7,008 bases of DNA from Draconibacterium sp. Lineage in GTDB: Bacteria > Bacteroidota > Bacteroidia > Bacteroidales > Prolixibacteraceae. A program made the position numbers and the translations under genes. Of the stretch, positions 1 through 6,615 are shown piece by piece. Location: NCBI GenBank assembly GCA_015493625.1, contig WGCT01000021.1:1-7008 (forward strand), in the 5' to 3' direction. A model generated the notes under the pieces. It searched no databases and was not told the origin of the DNA. It was given only the letters and a program-made list of their open reading frames with translations. Position 1 is the first letter of the stretch, and each line of letters opens with the position of its first letter.

Positions 1-640
1 CCTTTGCAAAAGGCACTTGCGGGTTTCCAATATTTCCTTTTTTCTGATAAACCACATCTACAACGCCGCTAACCGGCGATTTTATTTCGGCCATATCGAC
101 TTGAGCCTGTAAACTTTCAATTCGTTTTTCGAGGTTCTCTTTTTTATTCTTCGCTTGCAAGTACTGCATCTCCGAGCCAATATTTTGTTTCCACAAATTT
201 GCCTGTCGCTCGTAGTTTGTTTTAGCCAAGTCTAACTGAACATTTAACTCGTCTATTGTATGCTCAAGTATTTCGGTATTTATTTTTGCCAGAATATCTC
301 CTTTTTTTACTTTTTGCCCCTCTTTTACAAAAACTTTTGTTATTACCCCGCTTGTTTCGGGGCTCACTTTTACATCGTTTATTGCTTCAACTTTTCCGGT
401 AACTTCAATAGTATGTTCAAAAGGTTTACTCTCAAGCTTAACCACTTTAACTTTTACCATTTCGGCTTTTTTGTTCAGATTTAGCTCTTTTTCAAGTTCA
501 CTAATTTTTATCTTTAAATCGTGCAACTCTTGTTTGTACTGTTGCAACTGATTGCGTTTTGTTACTTCGTTTGGCGTTTCTTTTGTGTTGCATGCCCCTA
601 GTATTAGTGCCATGCATGTTATAAATAAAATCTTCTTCAT
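1..640 (-). CDS. RND efflux periplasmic adaptor lipoprotein (MFP/HlyD-like), 3' end outside window
   Basis: Open from an ATG at 640 to the left edge, giving 213 residues without a stop; the C-terminal part is missing. The N-terminus is a lipoprotein signal with lipobox LGAC, lipidated Cys at residue 17. Residues about 28-58 are charged and heptad-like, probably an extra coiled coil. Next comes the first half of a biotinyl-lipoyl domain (about 80-120, with VSPETSGVITKVFVKEGQKV), an alpha-hairpin (about 123-182), and the start of the second lipoyl half (AEIKSPVSGVVDVVYQKKGN). This order is that of RND/MFP adaptors, which bridge the inner-membrane pump and the TolC-like channel. The gene starts 21 bp after the stop of the TolC-like gene, so it is surely cotranscribed. 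The remaining beta-barrel and membrane-proximal domains, and probably the RND pump, should lie beyond position 1. The substrate cannot be told from sequence. The family call is secure. Confidence 0.92.
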   Translation of the reverse strand, partial: MKKILFITCMALILGACNTKETPNEVTKRNQLQQYKQELHDLKIKISELEKELNLNKKAEMVKVKVVKLESKPFEHTIEVTGKVEAINDVKVSPETSGVITKVFVKEGQKVKKGDILAKINTEILEHTIDELNVQLDLAKTNYERQANLWKQNIGSEMQYLQAKNKKENLEKRIESLQAQVDMAEIKSPVSGVVDVVYQKKGNIGNPQVPFAK

Positions 641-661
641 TTTCTTTTTTTCTGAACAGGT

Positions 662-1999
662 TTATAAATTTCCAACTGCTTTTTTCAATTTTAAGTCGGC
701 TTGTAAAAGTTGTAAGGTCGATGCAACAAAGGCTTTAAAAGTGTTTAAATATTGTGTTTCTTGCTGCGAGAGTTCGACGCTGCTTACCATTCCGTTATTA
801 AATTTTATTTGCGTTTTGTCTAAAATACCTTTTGCTAACTCCTTATTTTCCCGGTCGTTTTCAAACTTTTCAATTGCCGTTTCCATCTGAGCTTTTGCCG
901 TTAAATAATCTTTTTGAAGTGTAATTTCTGCAAGTTTCATTTTTGTTTCGGCCTGGTCGAGTTCAATTTTTGCCTGTTGAAGTTTCGACCTTTTGTACCC
1001 CGAATTAAACAGTTGCATCGAAAGTTGCAACCCAACCAACGACGACGGATACCAATTGGAGTGTAGCAAATTTGCACTGTTGCTGTACGCCGCTTTGTTA
1101 AACCGGTAAAATCCGCTTAATCGTGGTAAATATGCGGCCTTCTGAAGTTTTACCAATTTTTCGGAAACCTGAAAATTTGTTTGAGCCAAACGATAGTCGA
1201 TGTGTTTGTTAAAATCGAACTGAAGCTGATTTCCTTTGGTAACCAGTGGTAAAATATAGGTTTCTATATTGTCAGAGAGTTTTATCTCTTTCTCAAGGTC
1301 GTAACCCATTGCATATTTCAGAACAATTTTGGCTATCGATAATTCGCGGTCGGCTTTTAAAATCTCATTCTCTGCTGTTTTCAAAATAATTTTCATCTGT
1401 GCAACATCTTGCTCTTCGCGAAAACCGTTATTGTAATAAATTTTAGTTTCGTTGTAAAGTTTTTGCGAATTCACAAGATTGTCTTGCATAATTGTTTTGT
1501 ACCGCTCGCTTATTAACACCATATAATAAGCTTGTGTTACTGCATCGCGAATATCAATTTCGGTTTTTTCGTGTGCTTGTTTCGAGAGGTTTAAATACAA
1601 TTGCGACGACCCCACACCAACAATGTACGATCCGTCGAAAATAAGTTGCGAAACCGAAAGTCCAAAGTCGGAGTTATAATTTTGCCCAAAAGTTACGGGA
1701 ATGTATGTTCCCGGCTCTCCTCCAAAAATTTCGGCGGGTAACAACGAAACAGGCAGGTTTAAATATTTATTGAAATTTGCCGTTCCCGAAACTTGAGGAA
1801 GTCCGATTGTAATGGTCTCCCACACCTTTTTTTCGGCTTTTGCAATGTCTTGCAGCGTGTTGTGCAAAACATACGAGTTTTCCATCGCAAATTGCCGGGC
1901 TTCAACCAGCGAAAAAGTGATGGAATCTTGTGCGTTTGCTGTAAATGCGCCTATCCCCATGGCAAGGAGTAGCAGCTGCATTCTAATCTTTAATTTCAT
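662..1999 (-). CDS. TolC-family outer-membrane efflux protein
   Basis: A 445-residue protein with an N-terminal signal peptide (hydrophobic stretch LLLLAMGIGAF, likely cleavage after ANA at residue 23). Two long alpha-helical, Ala/Gln/Lys/Glu-rich repeats follow, separated by a shorter beta-rich part, as in TolC/OprM-type outer-membrane channels; the length is normal for the family. Family-like stretches include SLVEARQFAMENSYVL near the start and the GFYRFNKAAYS/GLQLSMQLFNSGYKRSKLQQAKIEL region. It should form the trimeric exit duct for the adaptor encoded immediately downstream. The chosen ATG (1999) lies inside the end of the TetR gene, a 17-bp overlap. A second ATG at 1981, one base after the TetR stop, would give a protein six residues shorter that still has the hydrophobic core; the first start is preferred because it supplies the positively charged n-region (KLKIR). 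Confidence 0.93.
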   Translation of the reverse strand: MKLKIRMQLLLLAMGIGAFTANAQDSITFSLVEARQFAMENSYVLHNTLQDIAKAEKKVWETITIGLPQVSGTANFNKYLNLPVSLLPAEIFGGEPGTYIPVTFGQNYNSDFGLSVSQLIFDGSYIVGVGSSQLYLNLSKQAHEKTEIDIRDAVTQAYYMVLISERYKTIMQDNLVNSQKLYNETKIYYNNGFREEQDVAQMKIILKTAENEILKADRELSIAKIVLKYAMGYDLEKEIKLSDNIETYILPLVTKGNQLQFDFNKHIDYRLAQTNFQVSEKLVKLQKAAYLPRLSGFYRFNKAAYSNSANLLHSNWYPSSLVGLQLSMQLFNSGYKRSKLQQAKIELDQAETKMKLAEITLQKDYLTAKAQMETAIEKFENDRENKELAKGILDKTQIKFNNGMVSSVELSQQETQYLNTFKAFVASTLQLLQADLKLKKAVGNL

Positions 2000-2609
2000 T
2001 CTCTAATTTGTTTAACTGTTGTTTAAAATAGTTTATCCCTTTTTCGGTACAAATTGCATACATGTGGTACTCAATAACCTTATCGAAAAGCTCGATGGTT
2101 GCCACTTCCCTCTCCGTGAAAATTTCGTTGTCGGGGTTTAATGTGTACAACATCCGCCCAACTTGTAGTTTTGCAATTAACTCAACATCTAACCCTTTGC
2201 GATAAAATCCGGTTTCAATTCCCTTATTAATATTTTTAACTGTGCTGGTAAATATCTTTTCGCGCTTTAATTTATGAACCCTGTTAAACAGTTGCGGATA
2301 CTGCCTTTTTAAATCGAACTCGATGTTATTATTGAAGTATTTTAATATTTTACTTATTTGAGAACGCAGAGCAAAATAGAAGTCGATGGCATTCTCTTTC
2401 TCCTTCGAATCGATTTTTGTCATCGAATTTTCGAGGTAATAGTTTACCACTTGTTCAACCAAATCGGCTTTATCGCGAAAATATTGGTAAAGTGTTTTTT
2501 TCGAAATTCCAAACTCGCGCGCTACATCGTCCATGGTAATGCTTCTTATTCCAAACTTCAAATAGAGCTTTCCAACATTCTTAATAATATGTAATTTTTT
2601 TTCTTCCAT
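1983..2609 (-). CDS. TetR/AcrR-family transcriptional regulator
   Basis: A 208-residue protein with a classic N-terminal TetR DNA-binding domain: helix 1 around residues 5-19, then a helix-turn-helix at about 24-44 reading ITMDDVAREFGISKKTLYQYF, followed by KADLV. The remaining roughly 150 residues form the variable helical ligand/dimer domain and give no hint of the ligand. It is the first gene of the efflux cassette, and its 3' end overlaps the TolC-like gene by 17 bp. It probably represses its own operon, the usual arrangement for such pumps. Two matching inverted repeats upstream (2640-2667 and 2720-2745) are the likely operators. The ATG lies only about 7 bases from a TAnnTTTG-type box, so the transcript may be nearly leaderless. 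A later start at Met26 would remove part of the DNA-binding domain and is rejected. Confidence 0.93.
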   Translation of the reverse strand: MEEKKLHIIKNVGKLYLKFGIRSITMDDVAREFGISKKTLYQYFRDKADLVEQVVNYYLENSMTKIDSKEKENAIDFYFALRSQISKILKYFNNNIEFDLKRQYPQLFNRVHKLKREKIFTSTVKNINKGIETGFYRKGLDVELIAKLQVGRMLYTLNPDNEIFTEREVATIELFDKVIEYHMYAICTEKGINYFKQQLNKLENEIKD

Positions 2610-2616
2610 AACGTTG

Positions 2617-2624
2617 CAAAGATA
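2617..2624 (-). promoter_or_regulatory. Predicted promoter -7 box of the tetR-efflux operon
   Basis: The minus strand reads TATCTTTG here, an exact match to the Bacteroidota -7 consensus TAnnTTTG. A TTTG -33 box at normal spacing is not present; the nearest candidate is TTTC at 2641-2644, 16 bp upstream, inside the inverted repeat at 2640-2667. Transcription would begin just before the tetR ATG, leaving almost no leader. Predicted from consensus only. Confidence 0.55.
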
Positions 2625-2639
2625 ATAAAATAAAACGCA

Positions 2640-2667
2640 GGAAACTATACCGGTTCAAAAAGTTTCC
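2640..2667. promoter_or_regulatory. Candidate TetR operator 1 (inverted repeat)
   Basis: Inverted repeat with 7-bp perfect arms GGAAACT (2640-2646) and AGTTTCC (2661-2667), separated by 14 bp. It lies 16 bp upstream of the predicted -7 box of the tetR operon, over the -33 region, where a bound repressor would block RNA polymerase. The same arms at the same spacing recur at 2720-2745. Assigning it to the TetR protein is inference from position and symmetry. Confidence 0.5.
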
Positions 2668-2719
2668 ATAAAAATAATCTTTTAAATCTTTTTATTGACA
2701 AAGCTTCTACCCGAAACAC

Positions 2720-2745
2720 GAAACTACAGAAACAGTTTTAGTTTC
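2720..2745. promoter_or_regulatory. Candidate TetR operator 2 (inverted repeat)
   Basis: Arms GAAACT (2720-2725) and AGTTTC (2740-2745) are 14 bp apart, the geometry of operator candidate 1, offset by 79 bp. The arms extend one base inward (GAAACTA/TAGTTTC). Additional GAAAC half-sites occur at 2713-2717 and 2729-2733, so the region is dense in this motif. It sits in the 187-bp gap between the ispD stop and tetR. I see no convincing intrinsic terminator in this gap, so some read-through from ispD into tetR is possible. Confidence 0.42.
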
Positions 2746-2796
2746 CGCATACCGAATCGGCAGACAATAAATAAGTACCTATTAGTTGGCTAAATT

Positions 2797-3465
2797 TTAT
2801 TGTGAAAGAAGAAACGATTGAGCAATTATCATATCTTCGGGATAGGTAATTTTAATGTTTTCGCGGTTTCCCTCCACCAAAGAAATGGTTTCTCCGAGGT
2901 TCTCTAAAACCGATGCATCGTCGGTAAACAATTTAGAGAAAGTTTGTTGGTAGGCCTTTTTAATTAATGCTGTTTGAAATGTTTGCGGTGTTTGAACAAG
3001 ATAATATTTTGAGCGGTCGACAGTTCTATTTCCCGCCTTGTCGACCAACCGAACCGATTCGGTAACAGGAATAACCGGAAGTGCATTCCCCGTTTCAATT
3101 GCACGGTTATAACAATTCGTAAAAGTTTGTGTTGAAACCAGCGGTCTCACTCCGTCGTGAATAAAAACAATTCCATCTTCTTGAATTAAATTGAGGCCAT
3201 TTTTTACGGAATGGAAACGGGTTTCTCCACCAAATGCCAATTTATATTTATGCTCGAAACGGTTCTTTTTGCAGAGTTTGTTCCAAAATTCAACCTCAGT
3301 TTCGGGAAGTACAAGAATAAATTCAATGTGCGTATCGTACTTTGCAAAGGCATCGAAAGTATGCATCAGTACCGGACGGCCATTCAGCCCGATAAATTGT
3401 TTGGGAATTTTCTTTCCCATTCTGCTTCCGGTTCCTCCGGCAACAATTAGTGCAAACTTTTTCAT
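2797..3465 (-). CDS. ispD: 2-C-methyl-D-erythritol 4-phosphate cytidylyltransferase
   Basis: This enzyme joins CTP and MEP to form CDP-ME in the non-mevalonate (MEP) isoprenoid pathway, in the cytoplasm. The 222 residues match the usual IspD length. Visible motifs in order: nucleotide-binding ALIVAGGTGSRMGKKIPKQF (residues 5-24, with Arg15 and Lys22 at the positions of the catalytic Arg/Lys), GGETRFHSVKNGL, FIHDGVRPLV, TVDRSKYYLVQTPQTF, FTDDASVLE, and near the C-terminus VEGNRENIKITYPED. All expected key residues appear present. The related CDP-ribitol synthases share the fold, but the motif set and lack of a fused reductase fit IspD. It is divergent from the DUF2461 gene, with a 69-bp shared upstream region, and lies upstream of the efflux operon on the same strand with no functional link apparent. 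Confidence 0.95.
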   Translation of the reverse strand: MKKFALIVAGGTGSRMGKKIPKQFIGLNGRPVLMHTFDAFAKYDTHIEFILVLPETEVEFWNKLCKKNRFEHKYKLAFGGETRFHSVKNGLNLIQEDGIVFIHDGVRPLVSTQTFTNCYNRAIETGNALPVIPVTESVRLVDKAGNRTVDRSKYYLVQTPQTFQTALIKKAYQQTFSKLFTDDASVLENLGETISLVEGNRENIKITYPEDMIIAQSFLLSQ

Positions 3466-3482
3466 TCTTTCGGTTGTTTAAG

Positions 3483-3506
3483 TGAAGTTGTGTAAAAACA
3501 ACTTCA
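3483..3506 (-). promoter_or_regulatory. Inverted repeat in the ispD leader / divergent promoter region
   Basis: Perfect 9-bp arms TGAAGTTGT (3483-3491) and ACAACTTCA (3498-3506) around a 6-base centre. Given the predicted ispD promoter box at 3519-3526, it would lie in the 5' untranslated leader of ispD and could fold as an RNA hairpin about 17 bases before the start codon. It could equally be a protein-binding dyad controlling either divergent gene. No T-run follows it on the minus strand, so it is not a typical terminator. Confidence 0.45.
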
Positions 3507-3518
3507 TAAAAAGTAATT

Positions 3519-3526
3519 CAAATATA
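3519..3526 (-). promoter_or_regulatory. Predicted ispD promoter -7 box
   Basis: The minus strand reads TATATTTG, an exact TAnnTTTG match. A weak -33 candidate (ATTG, minus strand, 3550-3553) lies 23 bp upstream, within the first codons of the divergent DUF2461 gene. Predicted transcription would start near 3513, giving a leader of just under 50 nt that contains the hairpin at 3483-3506. No comparable box was found for the DUF2461 gene on the plus strand. Confidence 0.5.
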
Positions 3527-3534
3527 ACGCATCG

Positions 3535-4194
3535 ATGGAGAAAGTACTACAATTTCTGGAAGATCTTTCAGAAAATAACAATCGCGAATGGTTTAATAAA
3601 AACAGATCTCGGTATGAGGAAAGCCGCGACAAAATTATCTTTTTCGTTGATGTGTTAATCAACGAAATAAAAGTCTTCGACCCTTCAATTGCAGGTGTAA
3701 ATCCGAAAGATTGCATCTATCGGATTTTTCGCGATGTTCGGTTTTCGAAAGACAAGCGCCCTTATAAAACTAATTTCGGTGCATTTATTTCGCGAGGAGG
3801 AAGAAAGAGTATCTATCCCGGGTATTTTTTTCATATCGAAGCCACGCAAAGCTTTTTTGGTGGAGGTATTTATATGCCCGAACCGGCTATATTAAAAACA
3901 GTTCGAAAATTTATTGCAGAAAATGGTTCCGAGTTTTTAGAGATTATTAATGAGCCGGAATTTAAAGCAATTTATCCCGAATTATACAACCATCAACTAA
4001 AAACTGCACCGCGAGGATTTGCCAAAAACCATGAGTTTATCGATTTGCTCAAGTACAAATCGTACGTTTTTGTAAAATATTCCGACAATAAAACAATTAA
4101 AGAAAATAGTTTTATCGACGATATGGTTCAAGCATACAGGCAATTGTATAATGCAAATGTTTTTCTGCATGAAGCAATAGAAAACAACAGGTAA
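3535..4194 (+). CDS. DUF2461 (TIGR02453-type) family protein, function unknown
   Basis: A 219-residue protein without signal peptide or membrane segment, so probably cytoplasmic. It has the typical DUF2461 opening, a short helix followed by LSENNNREWFNKNRSRYEESRDKI split across residues 11-34. Further family landmarks are YRIFRDVRFSKDKRPYKTNFGAFISRGGRK (about 62-91), YPGYFFHIE (about 94-102), GGGIYMPEPAIL, and LKTAPRGFAKNHEFIDLLKYKSY in the C-terminal half. Length and motifs agree with full-length members of this widespread bacterial family, whose biochemical role is not known to me. It is transcribed divergently from ispD and ends before the terminator at 4285-4312. The start at 3535 puts the conserved N-terminal helix at the very beginning, as in relatives. 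Confidence 0.88.
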   Translation: MEKVLQFLEDLSENNNREWFNKNRSRYEESRDKIIFFVDVLINEIKVFDPSIAGVNPKDCIYRIFRDVRFSKDKRPYKTNFGAFISRGGRKSIYPGYFFHIEATQSFFGGGIYMPEPAILKTVRKFIAENGSEFLEIINEPEFKAIYPELYNHQLKTAPRGFAKNHEFIDLLKYKSYVFVKYSDNKTIKENSFIDDMVQAYRQLYNANVFLHEAIENNR

Positions 4195-4284
4195 AAAACT
4201 TTCGTTTTGAGGGTTACTTTTTGCCCTATTTCAGAATGTATTCTTATAAGACCCATTTTTAAATCTCCCCGATTTAAAATATCC

Positions 4285-4312
4285 AACCCGGCTTTCTATG
4301 TCGGGTTTTTTT
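4285..4312 (+). terminator. Rho-independent terminator after the DUF2461 gene
   Basis: Stem AACCCGGC / GTCGGGTT (8 pairs including one G-T) with 7-base loop TTTCTAT, running into seven T's (4306-4312). It lies about 90 bp after the DUF2461 stop. I see nothing recognisable in 4195-4284. Between the terminator and the next gene there is only an AT-rich promoter region. Confidence 0.85.
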
Positions 4313-4397
4313 GTGAGTTATACACAAACCACACTTTATTGTTAATTAGTTTTAATAACTCAAAATAAAATTTTTTATGCGGATTCAACAGAATCGT

Positions 4398-4405
4398 TAT
4401 TTTAG
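4398..4405 (+). promoter_or_regulatory. Predicted promoter -7 box of the DUF5020-permease unit
   Basis: TATTTTAG matches TAnnTTTG at all but one position. It lies 27 bp before the start codon at 4433, with an A-rich leader typical of Bacteroidota, where Shine-Dalgarno sites are usually absent. No clear TTTG -33 box is seen at the right spacing, so the call is tentative. Confidence 0.38.
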
Positions 4406-4432
4406 CAACAAAATCAAATTAAATTAAACACT

Positions 4433-5131
4433 ATGAAAAAAATCTTACTATTGCTTTTTGTAATTGTTTCTGTGGTAGCTGCAAAAGCTCAAAACATTCA
4501 AACTCACTATGTTTTTTCCGACGACAGAAACTGTATGTTAACAACTGTAGAAATGTTTAAACCCGACAATTTGGGTAGTACCTATTTCTTTATCGACTTA
4601 ACATATGGATTACCCGGACTGGAGTCGATGAACAGTGCCTATTTTGAAATATCACGAAGTATGAAACTTGGCAAATCTTCGCCATTGGGGTTTCATGCCG
4701 AATATAATGGTGGACTTGGATTATTTCCCATCGATGCAGGAATTGGAGGTTATGCAATTAATAATGCTTGGTTAACCGGTTTAGATTATGCATGGAATGC
4801 TAAAGATTTCTCGAAAGGATTTACATTTCAGGTTCTTTATAAATATATAATGAATAAACAGAGTTCGTTTCAGTTAACTGCCGTTTGGTATTACAATTTT
4901 GCAAAAGGGAAATTTTCGTTTACCGGATTTGCCGATTTCTGGAAAGAAGATTCAGACTTTAATTTCGATGGAAATACAGACGCATCGTATATTTTCTTAA
5001 CTCAACCTCAGCTTTGGTTTAATGCAAACGACCATTTTTCGTTTGGTAGCGAGGTCGAAATTGCTAATAATTTTGCCGGTGTTGATGGTTTTAAAGTAAG
5101 GCCAACCGCTGCAGTTAAATGGACATTTTAA
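4433..5131 (+). CDS. DUF5020 family outer-membrane protein (Tsx-like), putative nucleoside channel
   Basis: A 232-residue protein with a clear Sec signal peptide (MKKILLLLFVIVSVVAAKA, cleavage before Gln20). The mature part is rich in aromatic residues and alternating strands (for example AYFEISRSMKLG, FTFQVLYKYIM, FSFTGFADFW, HFSFGSEVEIANNF). It ends in VKWTF, a C-terminal aromatic typical of BAM-inserted beta-barrels. This pattern fits DUF5020, a Bacteroidota family that I recall as related to the nucleoside channel Tsx. The gene is followed after 15 bp by a purine permease, supporting a shared transcript and a role in passing nucleosides or bases across the outer membrane. The family is fairly sure; the substrate is inferred from the neighbour only. 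Confidence 0.78.
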   Translation: MKKILLLLFVIVSVVAAKAQNIQTHYVFSDDRNCMLTTVEMFKPDNLGSTYFFIDLTYGLPGLESMNSAYFEISRSMKLGKSSPLGFHAEYNGGLGLFPIDAGIGGYAINNAWLTGLDYAWNAKDFSKGFTFQVLYKYIMNKQSSFQLTAVWYYNFAKGKFSFTGFADFWKEDSDFNFDGNTDASYIFLTQPQLWFNANDHFSFGSEVEIANNFAGVDGFKVRPTAAVKWTF

Positions 5132-5146
5132 TTCTAAATAAAAGTT

Positions 5147-6439
5147 ATGTTAGAAAACTTTTTTAAACTAAACGAAAATAAAACTACCGTTAAAACAGAA
5201 ATACTGGCCGGTGTTACCACATTTATGACAATGGCCTATATTTTAGCGGTAAACCCCGACATTTTAAGTGCTACGGGGATGGACAAAAATGCCGTTTTTA
5301 CAGCAACAGCTCTTTCGGCATTTATTGCTACAATGGTTATGGCACTGGTTGCAAAACTTCCGTTTGCACTGGCTCCGGGAATGGGGCTTAACGCCTTTTT
5401 TGCCTTTACTGTTGTTTTAGGAATGGGACACACTTGGCAGTTTGCAATAACAGCTGTATTCCTCGAAGGAATTATCTTCTTAATACTGACGGCATTTAAT
5501 ATTCGCGAACTGATAGTAAATGCAATACCGCTCCCGTTGAAACATGCAGTGTCAGCCGGTATCGGGCTTTTTATTGCGTTTATTGGATTGCAAAATGCAG
5601 GCATAATAACAAATAACGATGCCGTTTTGGTTGGATTGGGCGACATGGGTTCGCCGGCTGTTTTAATTGCTTTAGGTGGCGTTATTTTAATTGGCGTGCT
5701 CTTGGCTTTAAAAGTTAAAGGTGCTTTGCTGATTGGAATTTTTGCAGCTACAATAATTGGATTGCCATTCGGAGTTACTCACATGCCCGAGGGCACACTG
5801 GTTGATATTCCACCATCGCTCGAACCAATATTCTGGAAATTTGACTTCTCTCATTTATTCTCGTTCGACATGCTTATTGTTCTTTTTACTTTTCTGTTTG
5901 TCGATATGTTCGACACAGTTGGAACACTGGTTGGAGTTTCGTCGAAAGCCGGAATGCTCGATAAAGACGGCAGAGTACCACGTGTAAAACAAGCTCTTTT
6001 TGCCGACTCAATAGGAACTTTTGTGGGAGCAATTTTAGGAACCAGCACCGTAACTACTTATGTAGAAAGTGCATCGGGAGTTGCCGAAGGAGGGAAAACC
6101 GGACTAACATCGCTGACAACTGCAGTGTTGTTTCTACTTGCACTGTTTTTAGCTCCTATTTTTACTATGGTTCCTGCCGCAGCAACAGCTCCTGCTCTAA
6201 TTTTAGTGGGCTTCTTTATGATGTCGCCAATATTAAAAATCGACTTCGATAACTATACCGACTCTATTCCGGCATTTGTTACTATAATAACTATGCCACT
6301 TACATACAGCATTGCCGAAGGAATTGTATTTGGAATGATTTCGTATGTACTGCTAAAACTGTTAACCGGAAAAACAAAAGATGTTTCAGTAGTAATGATA
6401 GTCTTGGCAATTCTATTTGTTTTGAAATTCTTTATTTAG
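5147..6439 (+). CDS. NCS2-family purine permease, AzgA-like (guanine/hypoxanthine/adenine type)
   Basis: A 430-residue polytopic inner-membrane protein with about 12-14 hydrophobic segments, the normal size for the AzgA branch (COG2252) of nucleobase-cation symporters. Diagnostic stretches: AGVTTFMTMAYILAVNP in the first segment (21-37), PGMGLNAFFAF (77-87), FVDMFDTVGTLVGV (about 250-263), and ESASGVAEGGKTGLT (about 307-321), which contain the substrate-site and signature residues of this branch. It likely imports purine bases with protons. It lies 15 bp after the DUF5020 barrel gene, so the two probably form an outer-plus-inner membrane uptake pair. A strong terminator follows. Which purine is preferred cannot be told here. 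No regulatory riboswitch of the purine type is seen upstream. Confidence 0.92.
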   Translation: MLENFFKLNENKTTVKTEILAGVTTFMTMAYILAVNPDILSATGMDKNAVFTATALSAFIATMVMALVAKLPFALAPGMGLNAFFAFTVVLGMGHTWQFAITAVFLEGIIFLILTAFNIRELIVNAIPLPLKHAVSAGIGLFIAFIGLQNAGIITNNDAVLVGLGDMGSPAVLIALGGVILIGVLLALKVKGALLIGIFAATIIGLPFGVTHMPEGTLVDIPPSLEPIFWKFDFSHLFSFDMLIVLFTFLFVDMFDTVGTLVGVSSKAGMLDKDGRVPRVKQALFADSIGTFVGAILGTSTVTTYVESASGVAEGGKTGLTSLTTAVLFLLALFLAPIFTMVPAAATAPALILVGFFMMSPILKIDFDNYTDSIPAFVTIITMPLTYSIAEGIVFGMISYVLLKLLTGKTKDVSVVMIVLAILFVLKFFI

Positions 6440-6472
6440 CACATTTTGTCGGTTGTTTTAAAATAAATATAC

Positions 6473-6502
6473 GAAGGCACTTTTTTAGTGCCTTCTTTTT
6501 TT
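6473..6502 (+). terminator. Rho-independent terminator after the purine permease
   Basis: Perfect 8-bp stem GAAGGCAC / GTGCCTTC with loop TTTTTTA, followed by seven T's (6496-6502). It lies 34 bp after the permease stop and directly precedes the tRNA promoter, separating the two transcripts. Confidence 0.93.
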
Positions 6503-6504
6503 AC

Positions 6505-6512
6505 TATTTTTG
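6505..6512 (+). promoter_or_regulatory. Predicted tRNA-Val promoter -7 box
   Basis: TATTTTTG is an exact TAnnTTTG match 14 bp before the first tRNA base. The -33 region would fall on the T-rich loop and 3' stem of the upstream terminator, so terminator and promoter share DNA. This box is also the only promoter-like site seen before the GIY-YIG gene. Confidence 0.55.
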
Positions 6513-6526
6513 CAGCTGTTCTTTTT

Positions 6527-6601
6527 GGGACATTAACTCAGTTGGTTTAGAGTGTTACCTTGACAGGGTAGAAGTCACTGGTTCGAATCCAGTATGTCCC
6601 A
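6527..6601 (+). tRNA. tRNA-Val (anticodon GAC)
   Basis: A complete cloverleaf can be drawn. Acceptor stem GGGACAT/ATGTCCC (6527-6533, 6594-6600) is fully paired. D-stem ACTC/GAGT (6536-6539, 6550-6553) has GG in its loop. Anticodon stem TTACC/GGTAG (6555-6559, 6567-6571) has one T-G pair and loop TTGACAG with anticodon GAC at 6562-6564. The T-arm is ACTGG/CCAGT with loop TTCGAAT. A at 6601 is the discriminator; CCA is not encoded. GAC reads the valine codons GUC/GUU. A broken copy of the same gene lies at 6856-6935, and a GIY-YIG gene starts 14 nt after the tRNA end, so both may be on one primary transcript. Confidence 0.93.
6528..6550 (+). repeat. Direct repeat, 5' tRNA part, copy 1 (partner 6856-6878)
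   Basis: These 23 bp from the acceptor stem to the first base of the 3' D-stem strand recur exactly at 6856-6878 (offset 328). Between this block and the next shared block, copy 1 has 10 bp of normal tRNA (6551-6560) while copy 2 has the 16-bp palindrome, which explains the change of offset from 328 to 334. Confidence 0.9.
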
Positions 6602-6615
6602 CAAAAATTACCCCG

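Noticed and set aside
552..890. Plus-strand open frame of 112 codons opposite the adaptor and TolC-like genes
   Set aside because: It lies antisense to two well-supported genes, has low-complexity Phe/Ser-rich content and shows no recognisable family.
2750..2760. CCGAATCGG as a terminator hairpin after ispD
   Set aside because: Four-bp arms around a single base cannot form a stable hairpin, and no T-run follows.
3191..3481. Plus-strand open frames opposite ispD
   Set aside because: They are antisense to a complete ispD whose motifs fully explain the DNA.
3483..3506. Inverted repeat as a transcription terminator
   Set aside because: It lies between two divergent start codons and no T-run follows on the minus strand; a regulatory role fits better.
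5236..5646. Minus-strand open frame of 136 codons within the permease gene
   Set aside because: Mirror frame of a membrane-protein gene; composition (Ala/Ile/Pro/Lys) is that of a shadow and no domain is visible.
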